DNA of 41,726 bases from Christensenellaceae bacterium Phil1. Lineage in GTDB: Bacteria; Bacillota; Clostridia; Christensenellales; CAG-138. The stretch is taken from the NCBI GenBank assembly GCA_001940855.1, contig MSGS01000077.1:1-41726 (forward strand). Reading direction: 5' to 3'. The position numbers and the translations under genes are program-made. Numbering within the stretch: position 1 is the stretch's first letter; the number at the start of each line of letters is the position of its first letter. The notes beneath the pieces were generated by a model. The model searched no databases and was not told the DNA's origin. It saw only the letters and a list, made by a program, of their open reading frames with translations. Of this stretch, positions 7,762 through 15,591 are shown piece after piece.

Positions 7762-8943
7762 ATGCCATTATTCAAAAAATGCGAGGATTTCGTCTATATC
7801 CGCGAGCTTGTGGATAAGGGAATATATCCCTATTTTCACGAGCTTGAATCGAAGCAGGATATAGAGGTAATGATGGAGGGCAAGCGCAGGATAATGCTTG
7901 GCAGCAACAATTATCTTGGGCTTACCGTGAATCAGGAGGTCATAGACGCGGGCGTGGAGGCCATGAAGAAATACGGCACAGGCTGCTCCGGCTCCCGCTT
8001 CCTTAACGGCACGCTCGATCTTCATAACAAGCTGGAGCGCGAATTGGCTGATTTTTTGGGCACGGAGGACTGCGTAACGTTTTCCACGGGCTTTCAATCC
8101 AACCTTGGCATAATCAGCGCCATATGCGGGCGGCAGGACTATATTTTTAACGACCGCGAAAACCACGCCAGCATTTACGACGGATGCAGGCTGAGCTATG
8201 CAAAGGTGACGCGCTATCGCCATAACGACATGGCGGACCTTGAAAGGCGCCTTGCGGAAACCCCGATAGACGCGGGCAAGCTGATAGTTACGGACGGCGT
8301 ATTCAGCATGAGCGGCGATATTTGCCGCCTGCCGGACATTGCGGAGCTTGCGCATAAATACAAGGCCCGCGTAATGGTGGACGATGCGCACGGCCTTGGC
8401 GTTATAGGCAAGGGCGGCCGCGGCACGGCAAGCTATTTCGGCCTTGAAAAAGAAGTGGACATAACAATGGGCACGTTCTCAAAGTCCCTTGCAAGCCTTG
8501 GCGGCTACATGGTGGCCAGCGCAAAGGTCTGCGAATACGTAAGGCACAATTCCCGCCCGTTCATATTCAGCGCATCGCTTACCCCGGCAAGCTGCGCCAC
8601 CGCGCGCGCCGCGCTGAAGGTTATACGCGAGCATCCCGAAATAGTGGAACGCCTGGGCGACTTGGCCGAATATTACCGCGACGGTCTTGCTGCGCGCGGC
8701 GTACCTACCGTTAAGGCGGAAAACAAGCGCATACCCATAATACCCATATATACTTATGACGCTGAGCGCACGCTGCTTATAAGCAAAAAGCTGTTTGAAG
8801 AAGGCGTGTACGTCAATCCCGTTCTGCCGCCCGCAACCGCTCCCACGGAGTGCCTGCTGCGCACCAGCCTTATGGCAACGCATACGGAAAGCGTGCTGGA
8901 CGAGGCCATGGACATAATTGCAAGGGTGGTTCTTGATGATTGA
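7762..8943 (+). CDS. alpha-oxoamine synthase, serine-palmitoyltransferase-like
   Basis: The 393-residue product is a PLP enzyme that joins an amino acid to an acyl thioester with loss of CO2. The PLP lysine is Lys241 in TMGTFSKSLASLGG. His135 (ENHAS) should stack on the cofactor, and VDDAHG (206-211) holds the ring-nitrogen Asp. The region EEGVYVNPVLPPATAP (346-361) before LLRTSLMATHT, and the N-terminal YPYFHELES, match the serine palmitoyltransferase branch as I recall it. Glycine C-acetyltransferase and BioF have shorter, different sequences there. The start is ATG 7762 with GGAGG 6 nt upstream; upstream in-frame codons are only TTG. It overlaps the reductase gene by 8 bp. A sulfonolipid-type cysteate acyltransferase is an alternative, because these enzymes are close relatives. 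Confidence 0.82.
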   Translation: MPLFKKCEDFVYIRELVDKGIYPYFHELESKQDIEVMMEGKRRIMLGSNNYLGLTVNQEVIDAGVEAMKKYGTGCSGSRFLNGTLDLHNKLERELADFLGTEDCVTFSTGFQSNLGIISAICGRQDYIFNDRENHASIYDGCRLSYAKVTRYRHNDMADLERRLAETPIDAGKLIVTDGVFSMSGDICRLPDIAELAHKYKARVMVDDAHGLGVIGKGGRGTASYFGLEKEVDITMGTFSKSLASLGGYMVASAKVCEYVRHNSRPFIFSASLTPASCATARAALKVIREHPEIVERLGDLAEYYRDGLAARGVPTVKAENKRIPIIPIYTYDAERTLLISKKLFEEGVYVNPVLPPATAPTECLLRTSLMATHTESVLDEAMDIIARVVLDD

Positions 8944-9730
8944 TACGGGCAGAATAGTTGCCGTGACAGGCGCGAGCAGCGGCATTGGCCTTGCCGCCGC
9001 CCGCCTTTTTCGCGACCGCGGAGATAAAGTATACTGTCTCAGCCGTACCGACCCGAAGGAGCCGGGCATAACGTTCATACATACCGACGTTACGGACGAA
9101 GCGAGCGTGAACGCCGCGTTTGGCGCCATAGGCAAGGCCGAAGGGCGCATAGACGTGCTTTTGAGCAACGCGGGCATGGGCGTATCGGGCGCGGCGGAAT
9201 GCACCACAATGCAGGACGCCAAGCGCCAGCTTGACGTAAATTTCTTCGGTCTGCATGCATGCGTGCGCGCGGCTGTGCCGCTTATGCGCGCCCACGGCGG
9301 CACGATACTGGCCACAAGCTCCGTCGCGGCCGTGTTTGCAATCCCGTTCCAGGCGTTCTATTCGGCGAGCAAGTTCGCCGTAAACGCGCTTGTATTAGCC
9401 CTTGCCAACGAGCTTAAGCCGTTCAATATCCGCGTGGCGGCAATAATGCCGGGCGATGTTAAAACCGGCTTCACCGGCGCGCGCGTGAAGGCTGCCCGCG
9501 ACGACAATTACGGCCAGAGCGTTGAAAAGAGCGTTGCCGTTATGGAGCGCGATGAGCAGAACGGCATGGGGCCGGAGATGATAGCCAAAAGGTTCGTTGC
9601 GCTTTCGCTGAAAAAGCATCCTAAGGTATTGAGCACCGTTGGGCTTCAGTATAAGTTCTTCTGCTTCCTTGGCAAGGTGCTGCCGATAAGGCTTCAGAAC
9701 TTTATAGTTGGCAAAATGTACATCAAGTAA
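8936..9730 (+). CDS. short-chain dehydrogenase/reductase, candidate 3-keto-sphinganine-type reductase
   Basis: The 264-residue classical SDR has the nucleotide-binding TGASSGIG (11-18), NAG (78-80) and catalytic Ser near 128-129 with YSASK (Tyr142, Lys146). The C-terminal segment LPIRLQNFIVGKMYIK is hydrophobic and basic, as in SDRs acting on membrane lipids. It overlaps the synthase gene by 8 bp, implying coupled expression, so I infer that it reduces the 3-keto product of that enzyme. The start ATG 8936 is chosen over an in-frame TTG 18 bp upstream because GGTGG lies at a workable distance. Function beyond NAD(P)-dependent reduction is inferred from context. Confidence 0.85.
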   Translation: MIDTGRIVAVTGASSGIGLAAARLFRDRGDKVYCLSRTDPKEPGITFIHTDVTDEASVNAAFGAIGKAEGRIDVLLSNAGMGVSGAAECTTMQDAKRQLDVNFFGLHACVRAAVPLMRAHGGTILATSSVAAVFAIPFQAFYSASKFAVNALVLALANELKPFNIRVAAIMPGDVKTGFTGARVKAARDDNYGQSVEKSVAVMERDEQNGMGPEMIAKRFVALSLKKHPKVLSTVGLQYKFFCFLGKVLPIRLQNFIVGKMYIK

Positions 9731-9810
9731 AGGGCATTCCGGCGATGCTTTTTTCGCCGTGCCGATATATTTTATTAACGCATCATATGCAATCATTCGG
9801 AGGTTAAAAG

Positions 9811-11592
9811 ATGGAGGAAGTTAAAAAGCCGTGGTTTAGGTTCTATGGCTGCGTGCCGGAAACGCTTGATTATCCGGACTGCACAATGGCGGAAGCCGTT
9901 GAAAACGTGGCAAAGAAATACCCGGACTACATTGCCTATGACTTCATGGGCAAAAAGACCACCTACGCAAACGCCGTTAAGGACATAATCGCCGCGGCAA
10001 AGGCGCTCAAAGCCCTTGGCGTAAAGGAGGAGGACAGGGTCACCATATGCATGCCCAACACTCCGCAGACCGTATCCATGTTCTATGCGGCCAATATGGT
10101 CGGCGCGATAGCGAACATGATACATCCGCTTTCAAGCGAAAACGAGATAGCGTTTTACCTTAACGATTCCGATTCAAAGGTAGCCATAACGCTTGACCAG
10201 TTCTATCCCAAGTTTGAAGCCATAAAGGCAAAAACAGGCCTTAAAAAGCTGATAATAGCATCGGTCGCCGATGCGCTCAGCCCCGTTATGAAAATAGGCT
10301 ACAAGCTGACGGAAGGCAAAAAGATAGCTAAAGTCCCCGATGTGGACTGGGTTATAAGCTGGAAGCAGTTCATAAAGAACGGCGAAGGCGTTGCCGATTA
10401 CCGCGTGCCGCGCAGGGCCACGCAGGGCGCCGCAATACTTTACAGCGGCGGCACCACCGGCACCACAAAGGGCATTCTGCTTTCAAATCTCAATTTCAAC
10501 GCGCTCGGCATGCAGATAATAGCCACCAACCCCATGTTCAAGCCGGGCGATAAGATGCTTGCCATAATGCCCATGTTCCACGGCTTCGGCCTGGGCGTGA
10601 GCATACATTCCATGCTGGTCAACGGCGGCCGCTGCATACTGGTGCCGCGCTTCACGCCAAAGACATATGCGGAGCTGCTCAAAAAGCACAAGCCCAACTT
10701 CATCGCCGGCGTACCCACGCTTTACGAGGCGCTGCTTAGGCTGGACAATATAGACGATCTTGACCTTTCCTGCCTGAAGGGTATGTTCTCCGGCGGGGAC
10801 AGCCTGAGCGTGGAACTGAAAAAGCGCATAGACAAGTTCCTCAAGGAGCATAACGCCACCATAGAGGTGCGCGAAGGCTACGGCACTACCGAATGCGTTA
10901 CCGCAAGCTGCTTAACGCCGTATAACATGAGCCGCGAAGGCAGCATAGGCATACCGTTCCCGGATACGTTCTATAAAATAGTCAAGGTAGGCACTACCGA
11001 GGAACTGCCCTACGGCGAAGAAGGCGAAATCTGCCTTGCCGGCCCCACGGTAATGCTTGAATACTGCAACCACCCCGAGGAAACGGCGGACACCATGCGC
11101 GTGCATGACGACGGGCGCACATATGTACACACGGGCGACCTTGGCGTGATGGACGAGGACGGCTTTATCTATTTCCGCCAAAGGATAAAGCGCATGATAG
11201 TTACCAGCGGCTACAATGTTTATCCTTCGAGGATGGAAAACATATTCGATGCGCACGAGGCCGTGCATATGAGTTGCGTTATAGGCGTGCCCGATCCTTA
11301 TAAGATACAGAAGATAAAGGCGTTTGTGGTGCTCAAGCCCGGCTTTGAGGCGGGCGAGGCCATGAAGAAGCAGCTGCTTGAATACTGCTCCAAGCATGTT
11401 GCAAAATACGCCATGCCTTACGATATCGAGTTCCGTCAGGATCTGCCCAAAACGCTGGTCGGCAAGGTGGCCTACCGCGTGCTGGAGCAGGAGGAGCTGC
11501 ACAGGACTGCCGCTGCCAAGGCCAAGGCAGCCATGCAGCGGGAGGAATTTGAAGAAGCCGTTGCCGCAGATACGGCGAACGTGACGGCATAA
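9811..11592 (+). CDS. AMP-forming acyl-CoA/acyl-ACP synthetase
   Basis: The 593-residue product belongs to the adenylate-forming superfamily, which activates carboxylic acids as acyl-AMP and transfers them to CoA or a carrier protein. Motifs in order are YSGGTTGTTKG (211-221), YGTTE (357-361), HTGDLG (440-445) with the hinge after it, YNVYP (468-472) and the C-terminal catalytic lysine Lys552 in PKTLVGKVAY. GGAGG lies 7 nt before ATG. It follows the reductase by 80 bp and ends at a good terminator, so it probably belongs to the same transcript. In the known Caulobacter ceramide cluster an acyl-ACP synthetase likewise sits near spt and the reductase. Here the natural substrate is unproven. Confidence 0.87.
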   Translation: MEEVKKPWFRFYGCVPETLDYPDCTMAEAVENVAKKYPDYIAYDFMGKKTTYANAVKDIIAAAKALKALGVKEEDRVTICMPNTPQTVSMFYAANMVGAIANMIHPLSSENEIAFYLNDSDSKVAITLDQFYPKFEAIKAKTGLKKLIIASVADALSPVMKIGYKLTEGKKIAKVPDVDWVISWKQFIKNGEGVADYRVPRRATQGAAILYSGGTTGTTKGILLSNLNFNALGMQIIATNPMFKPGDKMLAIMPMFHGFGLGVSIHSMLVNGGRCILVPRFTPKTYAELLKKHKPNFIAGVPTLYEALLRLDNIDDLDLSCLKGMFSGGDSLSVELKKRIDKFLKEHNATIEVREGYGTTECVTASCLTPYNMSREGSIGIPFPDTFYKIVKVGTTEELPYGEEGEICLAGPTVMLEYCNHPEETADTMRVHDDGRTYVHTGDLGVMDEDGFIYFRQRIKRMIVTSGYNVYPSRMENIFDAHEAVHMSCVIGVPDPYKIQKIKAFVVLKPGFEAGEAMKKQLLEYCSKHVAKYAMPYDIEFRQDLPKTLVGKVAYRVLEQEELHRTAAAKAKAAMQREEFEEAVAADTANVTA

Positions 11593-11618
11593 CAAAACGC
11601 ATCTCCAAAAACGCATCG

Positions 11619-11648
11619 GGAGCGGCAGAAATGCCGCTCCGCTTTTAT
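11619..11648 (+). terminator. intrinsic terminator of the synthase-reductase-ligase operon
   Basis: An 8-bp perfect stem (GGAGCGGC / GCCGCTCC, loop AGAAAT) is followed by GCTTTTAT, 26 bp after the ligase stop. Confidence 0.8.
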
Positions 11649-11661
11649 ATATCAGCGCATA

Positions 11662-11699
11662 ATAAAACGGCGTACCGAGACAAAGGCTACAGCACGCCG
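11662..11699 (-). terminator. weak terminator candidate after prs
   Basis: On the minus strand CGGCGT and ACGCCG pair across a 20-nt loop and are followed by TTTTATT. The long loop makes this uncertain. Confidence 0.4.
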
Positions 11700-11727
11700 C
11701 AATATATAGCTTAGTTAGTTTGGATGC

Positions 11728-12765
11728 TTATCTCATGTCCTTCAGGCTCATCTGGCGGGCAAAGCTGGTATCAAGCATCCTTCTGGGAGTGTATTCAAAC
11801 AGATTGCTCACGCTCACGCGGTCGTGTATGGCGCGGACGGCCTCCGCAAACAGCGGCGCGGCGGAGATTATGCGTATCTTTTTGCTGTTGGCAACCGCGG
11901 GGCAGTCCACGGTATCGGTGGAAATGAGCAGCTCTATCGGGCTTTCGTCTATGCGCTTCACGCCCTTCTCCTGCAGCACAACGTGGGAAAGGAAGGCGTA
12001 TATCTTGTTCGCGCCCTTGTCCTTAAGGCCGTGCGCAACGTCTATGAGCGTGCCGCCGGAAATGGTGAAATCGTCAACAACTATGCAGTCCTTGCCCTTA
12101 ACGTCGCCGATTATTTCAAGTACCTTGGCGTTTTCGTCGTGCCCCACGCGCATCTTGTCGCCAATGGCAACGGCGCAGCCCAGTTCATCCGCCATGGCGC
12201 GCGCGCGCTTTGCGCTGCCCGCGTCCGGGGAAACGACAACTATATCGTCCATCCGCTCCGGCGTAACTATGCCGGCATGGCGTGCGTAGGCCGCAAGCAG
12301 CGGCTGAGCATAAAGATGGTCAACGGGCTTGGTGAAGAAGCCCTGCACCTGCGCCGCGTGAAGATCCATTGTGAGCACGCGGTCGGCGCCCGCTTTTTCC
12401 AGCATGTCCGCGCATACGCGGCCGCGGATGGATACGCGGGGTTCGTCCTTCTTGTCGCCCTTGGCATAGCTGAAGTACGGCATTATTACTGTTACGCTGT
12501 TGGCGCTGGCGCGCTTCAATGCGTCTATATAGAATACCAGCTCCATGAATTCGTTGTTGGGGTTAAGGCCGATGGTCTGCACCAGATAAACATCCTTATC
12601 GCGCACGCTTTCATTTATGCGCACGAATGTGTTGCCTTCGGAAAATACCAGCGTGGTATTGTCTCCCACGGGGCATCCAAGGTAATCGCACATTTTTTTG
12701 ACAAATTTGGTGCTGGCGCTGCCGCCGAAGATTCGTATCTGTTCGTTGCCTCCAAGTCCAAGCAT
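11728..12765 (-). CDS. prs: ribose-phosphate pyrophosphokinase (PRPP synthase)
   Basis: The 345-residue product makes PRPP from ribose 5-phosphate and ATP for nucleotide, His and Trp synthesis in the cytoplasm. Recognised blocks are INESVRDKDVYLVQT, MDLHAAQVQGFF (catalytic His), VVSPDAGSAKRARAMA and the PRPP loop VVDDFTISGGTL. It is about 30 residues longer than most bacterial Prs. The nucleotide loop reads SYAKGDKKDEPRVSI where the commonest class has YARQDRK, and the flexible loop has KMR for KRR. It therefore belongs to a divergent subgroup, though still likely active. A TATAAT promoter lies upstream, and the gene stands alone on the minus strand. Confidence 0.9.
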   Translation of the reverse strand: MLGLGGNEQIRIFGGSASTKFVKKMCDYLGCPVGDNTTLVFSEGNTFVRINESVRDKDVYLVQTIGLNPNNEFMELVFYIDALKRASANSVTVIMPYFSYAKGDKKDEPRVSIRGRVCADMLEKAGADRVLTMDLHAAQVQGFFTKPVDHLYAQPLLAAYARHAGIVTPERMDDIVVVSPDAGSAKRARAMADELGCAVAIGDKMRVGHDENAKVLEIIGDVKGKDCIVVDDFTISGGTLIDVAHGLKDKGANKIYAFLSHVVLQEKGVKRIDESPIELLISTDTVDCPAVANSKKIRIISAAPLFAEAVRAIHDRVSVSNLFEYTPRRMLDTSFARQMSLKDMR

Positions 12766-12799
12766 TATGCTCTGACCCCCTTATGCAAAATTCCTTTGT

Positions 12800-12828
12800 A
12801 TTATAGCAAAATTTTGTGCCTTAAACAA
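12800..12828 (-). promoter_or_regulatory. promoter of prs
   Basis: On the minus strand TTGTTT (12828-12823), a 17-bp spacer and a perfect TATAAT (12805-12800) lie 35 bp before the start codon. Confidence 0.7.
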
Positions 12829-13167
12829 GGCGGGGATTGCCTTTTTTGCCACCGGAAAAGCCTGCCATAAGCTGGCGTTATGCAATTTGCATAGCAATTT
12901 TCACCGCTGTGCAGCCTAATTGTGGCCCGAATGTGACATGATTCACCAATAAATGCAGGCGGCGCGGCGCATTGCCGCAATTGACAATATATAAACGTTT
13001 AATTCTTGTGCAGGATACGCTGCATTAAATTGCGGCGGTATAACGATTATATATTCTTGCAAAGAAGCACTATGTTTGCAAAAAACCCTGTTTTATTGGC
13101 GAAAGTGGTGCAAAGGGCTCCGTTTTGGTGCAATATGTACCAAACACGGCAAAAGGAGGCATTGCAG
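12829..13167. other. intergenic region with no confident feature
   Basis: This stretch separates prs from the plus-strand gene at 13168. A TTGACA occurs at 12981-12986 but has no good -10 at the right distance. The last part, around 13021-13055, is AT-rich. I see no RNA gene, hairpin terminator or repeat. Confidence 0.4.
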
Positions 13168-14010
13168 ATGAAAAGAATCATATGCGCCGCATGCGCGCTG
13201 ATGATGGCATTTATTCCCGCGCCCGTGCGGGCGGAAGGGGGCGAAAAGGCGGCGGTGATAATACTGGACGCGGCGGGCTGCCCCGCCGAAGCGGCGGAGG
13301 AGCCATGGCTGATGCAGCCATGCATGAACGCGGAGCATTATTATTTCCGCCCTATGGAAAACGGCGAGCCGGATACGCTCGTAAGCTATGCGCTCAACTC
13401 GCGCTTCATGGCGGACAAGGCGGCAATGAAATGGAAGCCGTGGCTTAACCATTATGAAAAGCGGAACGGGGCGTATTGGCGCATTGAGCAGGGCGAAGAA
13501 AGCGGCTGCATATTTGCGGACGGCGCGGCGCGGCAATGGGCAAAGCGTGCGGCGGATGAGCTTATCGCCGCGGGATACGGCAAAATAGCCCTTGTTGTGA
13601 TAAGCGCAACGGGGGACGAGCGCGCTGACACGCGGCTGCTGAACACGGCGGATGCGGCAGAGCGGGGCGAGCTTTACGCCGCGATAGACGAAGCATATTG
13701 CCCCGCCGTGCGGGACAGGGCGGACGCCATAGCAAGGGCGGCAGTAAAATTGCAGGATGAAGGCGCGGATGAAAGCACGATAGTGCTGATAACCGCGGGG
13801 GAGAGCGACTTAGGCCCGTATGAGCGGCGCGCCGCTCAAGCCTGCGCGCGGCTTTGCGGGCGGGAGGAAGGGCGCTACATAAGCCCGTTTGTGCATATAC
13901 GCGAAAAAACACGCGCCCGTTTTGCCGTTGTAAGCATAGGGCGCGCGCAGGATAGGTTAGCGGATATGTTATATTGCTTTGGTGCGCCGCGGCTGAGAGT
14001 TCAGCCTTAG
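13168..14010 (+). CDS. secreted protein of unknown function
   Basis: The 280-residue product has a clear signal peptide (MKRIICAACALMMAFIPAPVRA) and no lipobox or membrane anchor, so it is exported. The mature part is alanine- and arginine-rich with alternating strands and helices. Examples are KAAVIILDAAG near the start, KIALVVISATGDERAD mid-protein and STIVLITAGESDLGPYE later, reminiscent of a Rossmann-like or alkaline-phosphatase-like sandwich. I do not recognise a family. The start is fixed by AGGAGG 8 nt before ATG 13168. It ends 11 bp from the convergent MATE gene. Confidence 0.7.
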   Translation: MKRIICAACALMMAFIPAPVRAEGGEKAAVIILDAAGCPAEAAEEPWLMQPCMNAEHYYFRPMENGEPDTLVSYALNSRFMADKAAMKWKPWLNHYEKRNGAYWRIEQGEESGCIFADGAARQWAKRAADELIAAGYGKIALVVISATGDERADTRLLNTADAAERGELYAAIDEAYCPAVRDRADAIARAAVKLQDEGADESTIVLITAGESDLGPYERRAAQACARLCGREEGRYISPFVHIREKTRARFAVVSIGRAQDRLADMLYCFGAPRLRVQP

Positions 14011-14021
14011 CGCGGGAAGGC

Positions 14022-15455
14022 TTATTCCCCGCCGCCTTCCTTCGGCTTAACATAGGCTATGTTCATGGGCACCTCAAGCCAATGCCCCGTGCGGTAAACT
14101 ATCAGCGAAACAAGGCCGCGCACGGTAAGGTCGCCCGCCATGCCTATCCATGCGCCGGTGAGGCCAAGGGTTGTGTAGTGAGTCATTATAAAGCATATGG
14201 GCAGCCGCACGAGCCACATGCCGAGCAGCCCGAACAGGAACAGCCACTTTGTTTTGCGCGCGCCGCGGAACGAACCGGCAATGGAGTTGGCAAGGGCGAA
14301 GAACGGCTGCGCAAGCGCTTCCACCTTAAGCGCGGCAGCGCCCAGGGCAACGACCTCGGCACTGGGCGTAAACAGGGAAATTATGTTCCCGCCGAAGAAG
14401 AACAGCACCACGCCCAACGCGCTCATCATAATCACGCAGCCTATTATGCAAATATTGGAAAACCGCTTTGCCAAATCCTTTCGCCCCGCGCCGAGGCTTT
14501 GGGCAACAAGCGTTGTAGCCGCCGCGCTGAAGCCAAAGCCCGGCATATAGGTTATTGATTCCGCCGTTATGCCCAGCGAGTGCGCCGCAAGGGACGCCGT
14601 GCCGAGTGAAGTTACCATGGCGGTCATAAGTATCTGGCCCAACGACACGCATACCCTGTCGAACGTTACGGGCGTGCCTACGCGCACCATGTCCGCCCAG
14701 ATGGCCTTATCGAAGCGGAACTTATCCCGCATGCTTATGTTGCAGGGGAACTTCTTCAGGAACATTGCGCGCAGCAGCATCACGCCTGAGACCACGTTGG
14801 CAATGGCGGTGGCTATCGCCGCGCCGGATACGCCAAGGCCCGCGCCCCACATATGGAACGTTACGCCGAACACGCTTATGTCCCGCGGGGCATATATAAG
14901 CAGGAAGTTCAGCACCATGTTTATAAGGTTGGTGGATACGTTGAAAACGAGCGGAGTGGTCGTGTCCCCGGTGCAGCGGAGTATGCTTGAGCATATCTGG
15001 ATAGATGTGCTTGCAATGTACGCAAGGCACACTATTGAAATATAGCTTGTAGCATCCGCGCATATTTCGGGATCGCCGCCCAGCCAATGCGGCAGATGCG
15101 GCGCAACGGCAAGCATTATCCCTGTGAGCACGGCGCCTATTATGAATATTGCAATAACGCTTTGGCGCACAACGTCGCGCGCCTTATCATAAAGCTTTGC
15201 GCCTATAAAATTGCCTATCGGCACGCTGAAGCCGACCGCCGCGCCGCCGATTATGCCGTTCATGAGCCAGTTTGTGCTGCTGGTCAGCGCCACGGCAGCC
15301 GTGGCGTTAGGGCCTATAGCGCCCACCATTGCCGTGTCCACATACTGCACCATCATTATAAGTATCTGCTCCAGCATTACCGGCCACGCCAGCTTCCATA
15401 TTATTTTGCCCGGGCTGTGCGCCGAGCTTGTTATGTCTATCTGCTGCTGTTTCAT
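14022..15455 (-). CDS. MATE family efflux transporter
   Basis: The 477-residue integral membrane protein has twelve hydrophobic segments in the two six-helix halves of MATE/NorM exporters. The opening KIIWKLAWPVMLEQILIMM and the later motif-rich loops GNFIGAKLYDKAR and LVAQSLGAGRKDLAKR are typical. It should export cationic drugs or metabolites using a Na+ or H+ gradient. I prefer ATG 15455 (MKQQQIDITSS), with AGGAGG 12 nt upstream, over upstream non-ATG codons. It is transcribed divergently from rarA from overlapping promoters. Confidence 0.9.
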   Translation of the reverse strand: MKQQQIDITSSAHSPGKIIWKLAWPVMLEQILIMMVQYVDTAMVGAIGPNATAAVALTSSTNWLMNGIIGGAAVGFSVPIGNFIGAKLYDKARDVVRQSVIAIFIIGAVLTGIMLAVAPHLPHWLGGDPEICADATSYISIVCLAYIASTSIQICSSILRCTGDTTTPLVFNVSTNLINMVLNFLLIYAPRDISVFGVTFHMWGAGLGVSGAAIATAIANVVSGVMLLRAMFLKKFPCNISMRDKFRFDKAIWADMVRVGTPVTFDRVCVSLGQILMTAMVTSLGTASLAAHSLGITAESITYMPGFGFSAAATTLVAQSLGAGRKDLAKRFSNICIIGCVIMMSALGVVLFFFGGNIISLFTPSAEVVALGAAALKVEALAQPFFALANSIAGSFRGARKTKWLFLFGLLGMWLVRLPICFIMTHYTTLGLTGAWIGMAGDLTVRGLVSLIVYRTGHWLEVPMNIAYVKPKEGGGE

Positions 15456-15508
15456 GACAGCATTCACCCTCCTTACAGCATAGGCCAATTCATAGTTAGC
15501 CGATTAAG

Positions 15509-15537
15509 ATTATACTCCCGCCATACCGATTGTGTAA
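15509..15537 (-). promoter_or_regulatory. promoter of the MATE gene
   Basis: On the minus strand TTACAC (15537-15532) and TATAAT (15514-15509) are 17 bp apart. The -35 overlaps that of the divergent rarA promoter. Confidence 0.6.
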
Positions 15538-15558
15538 AGAGCGGTTTTAGAGTATAAT
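15530..15558 (+). promoter_or_regulatory. promoter of rarA
   Basis: TTGTGT (15530-15535), a 17-bp spacer and perfect TATAAT (15553-15558) lie 34 bp before the rarA ATG. Confidence 0.7.
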
Positions 15559-15591
15559 TTATATGCACATATATGGAAAGGATGGTTCGGT

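Noticed and set aside
11824..12870. 348-codon open frame on the plus strand
   Set aside because: Antisense to prs, whose motifs are unambiguous. No ribosome-binding site or recognisable domains.
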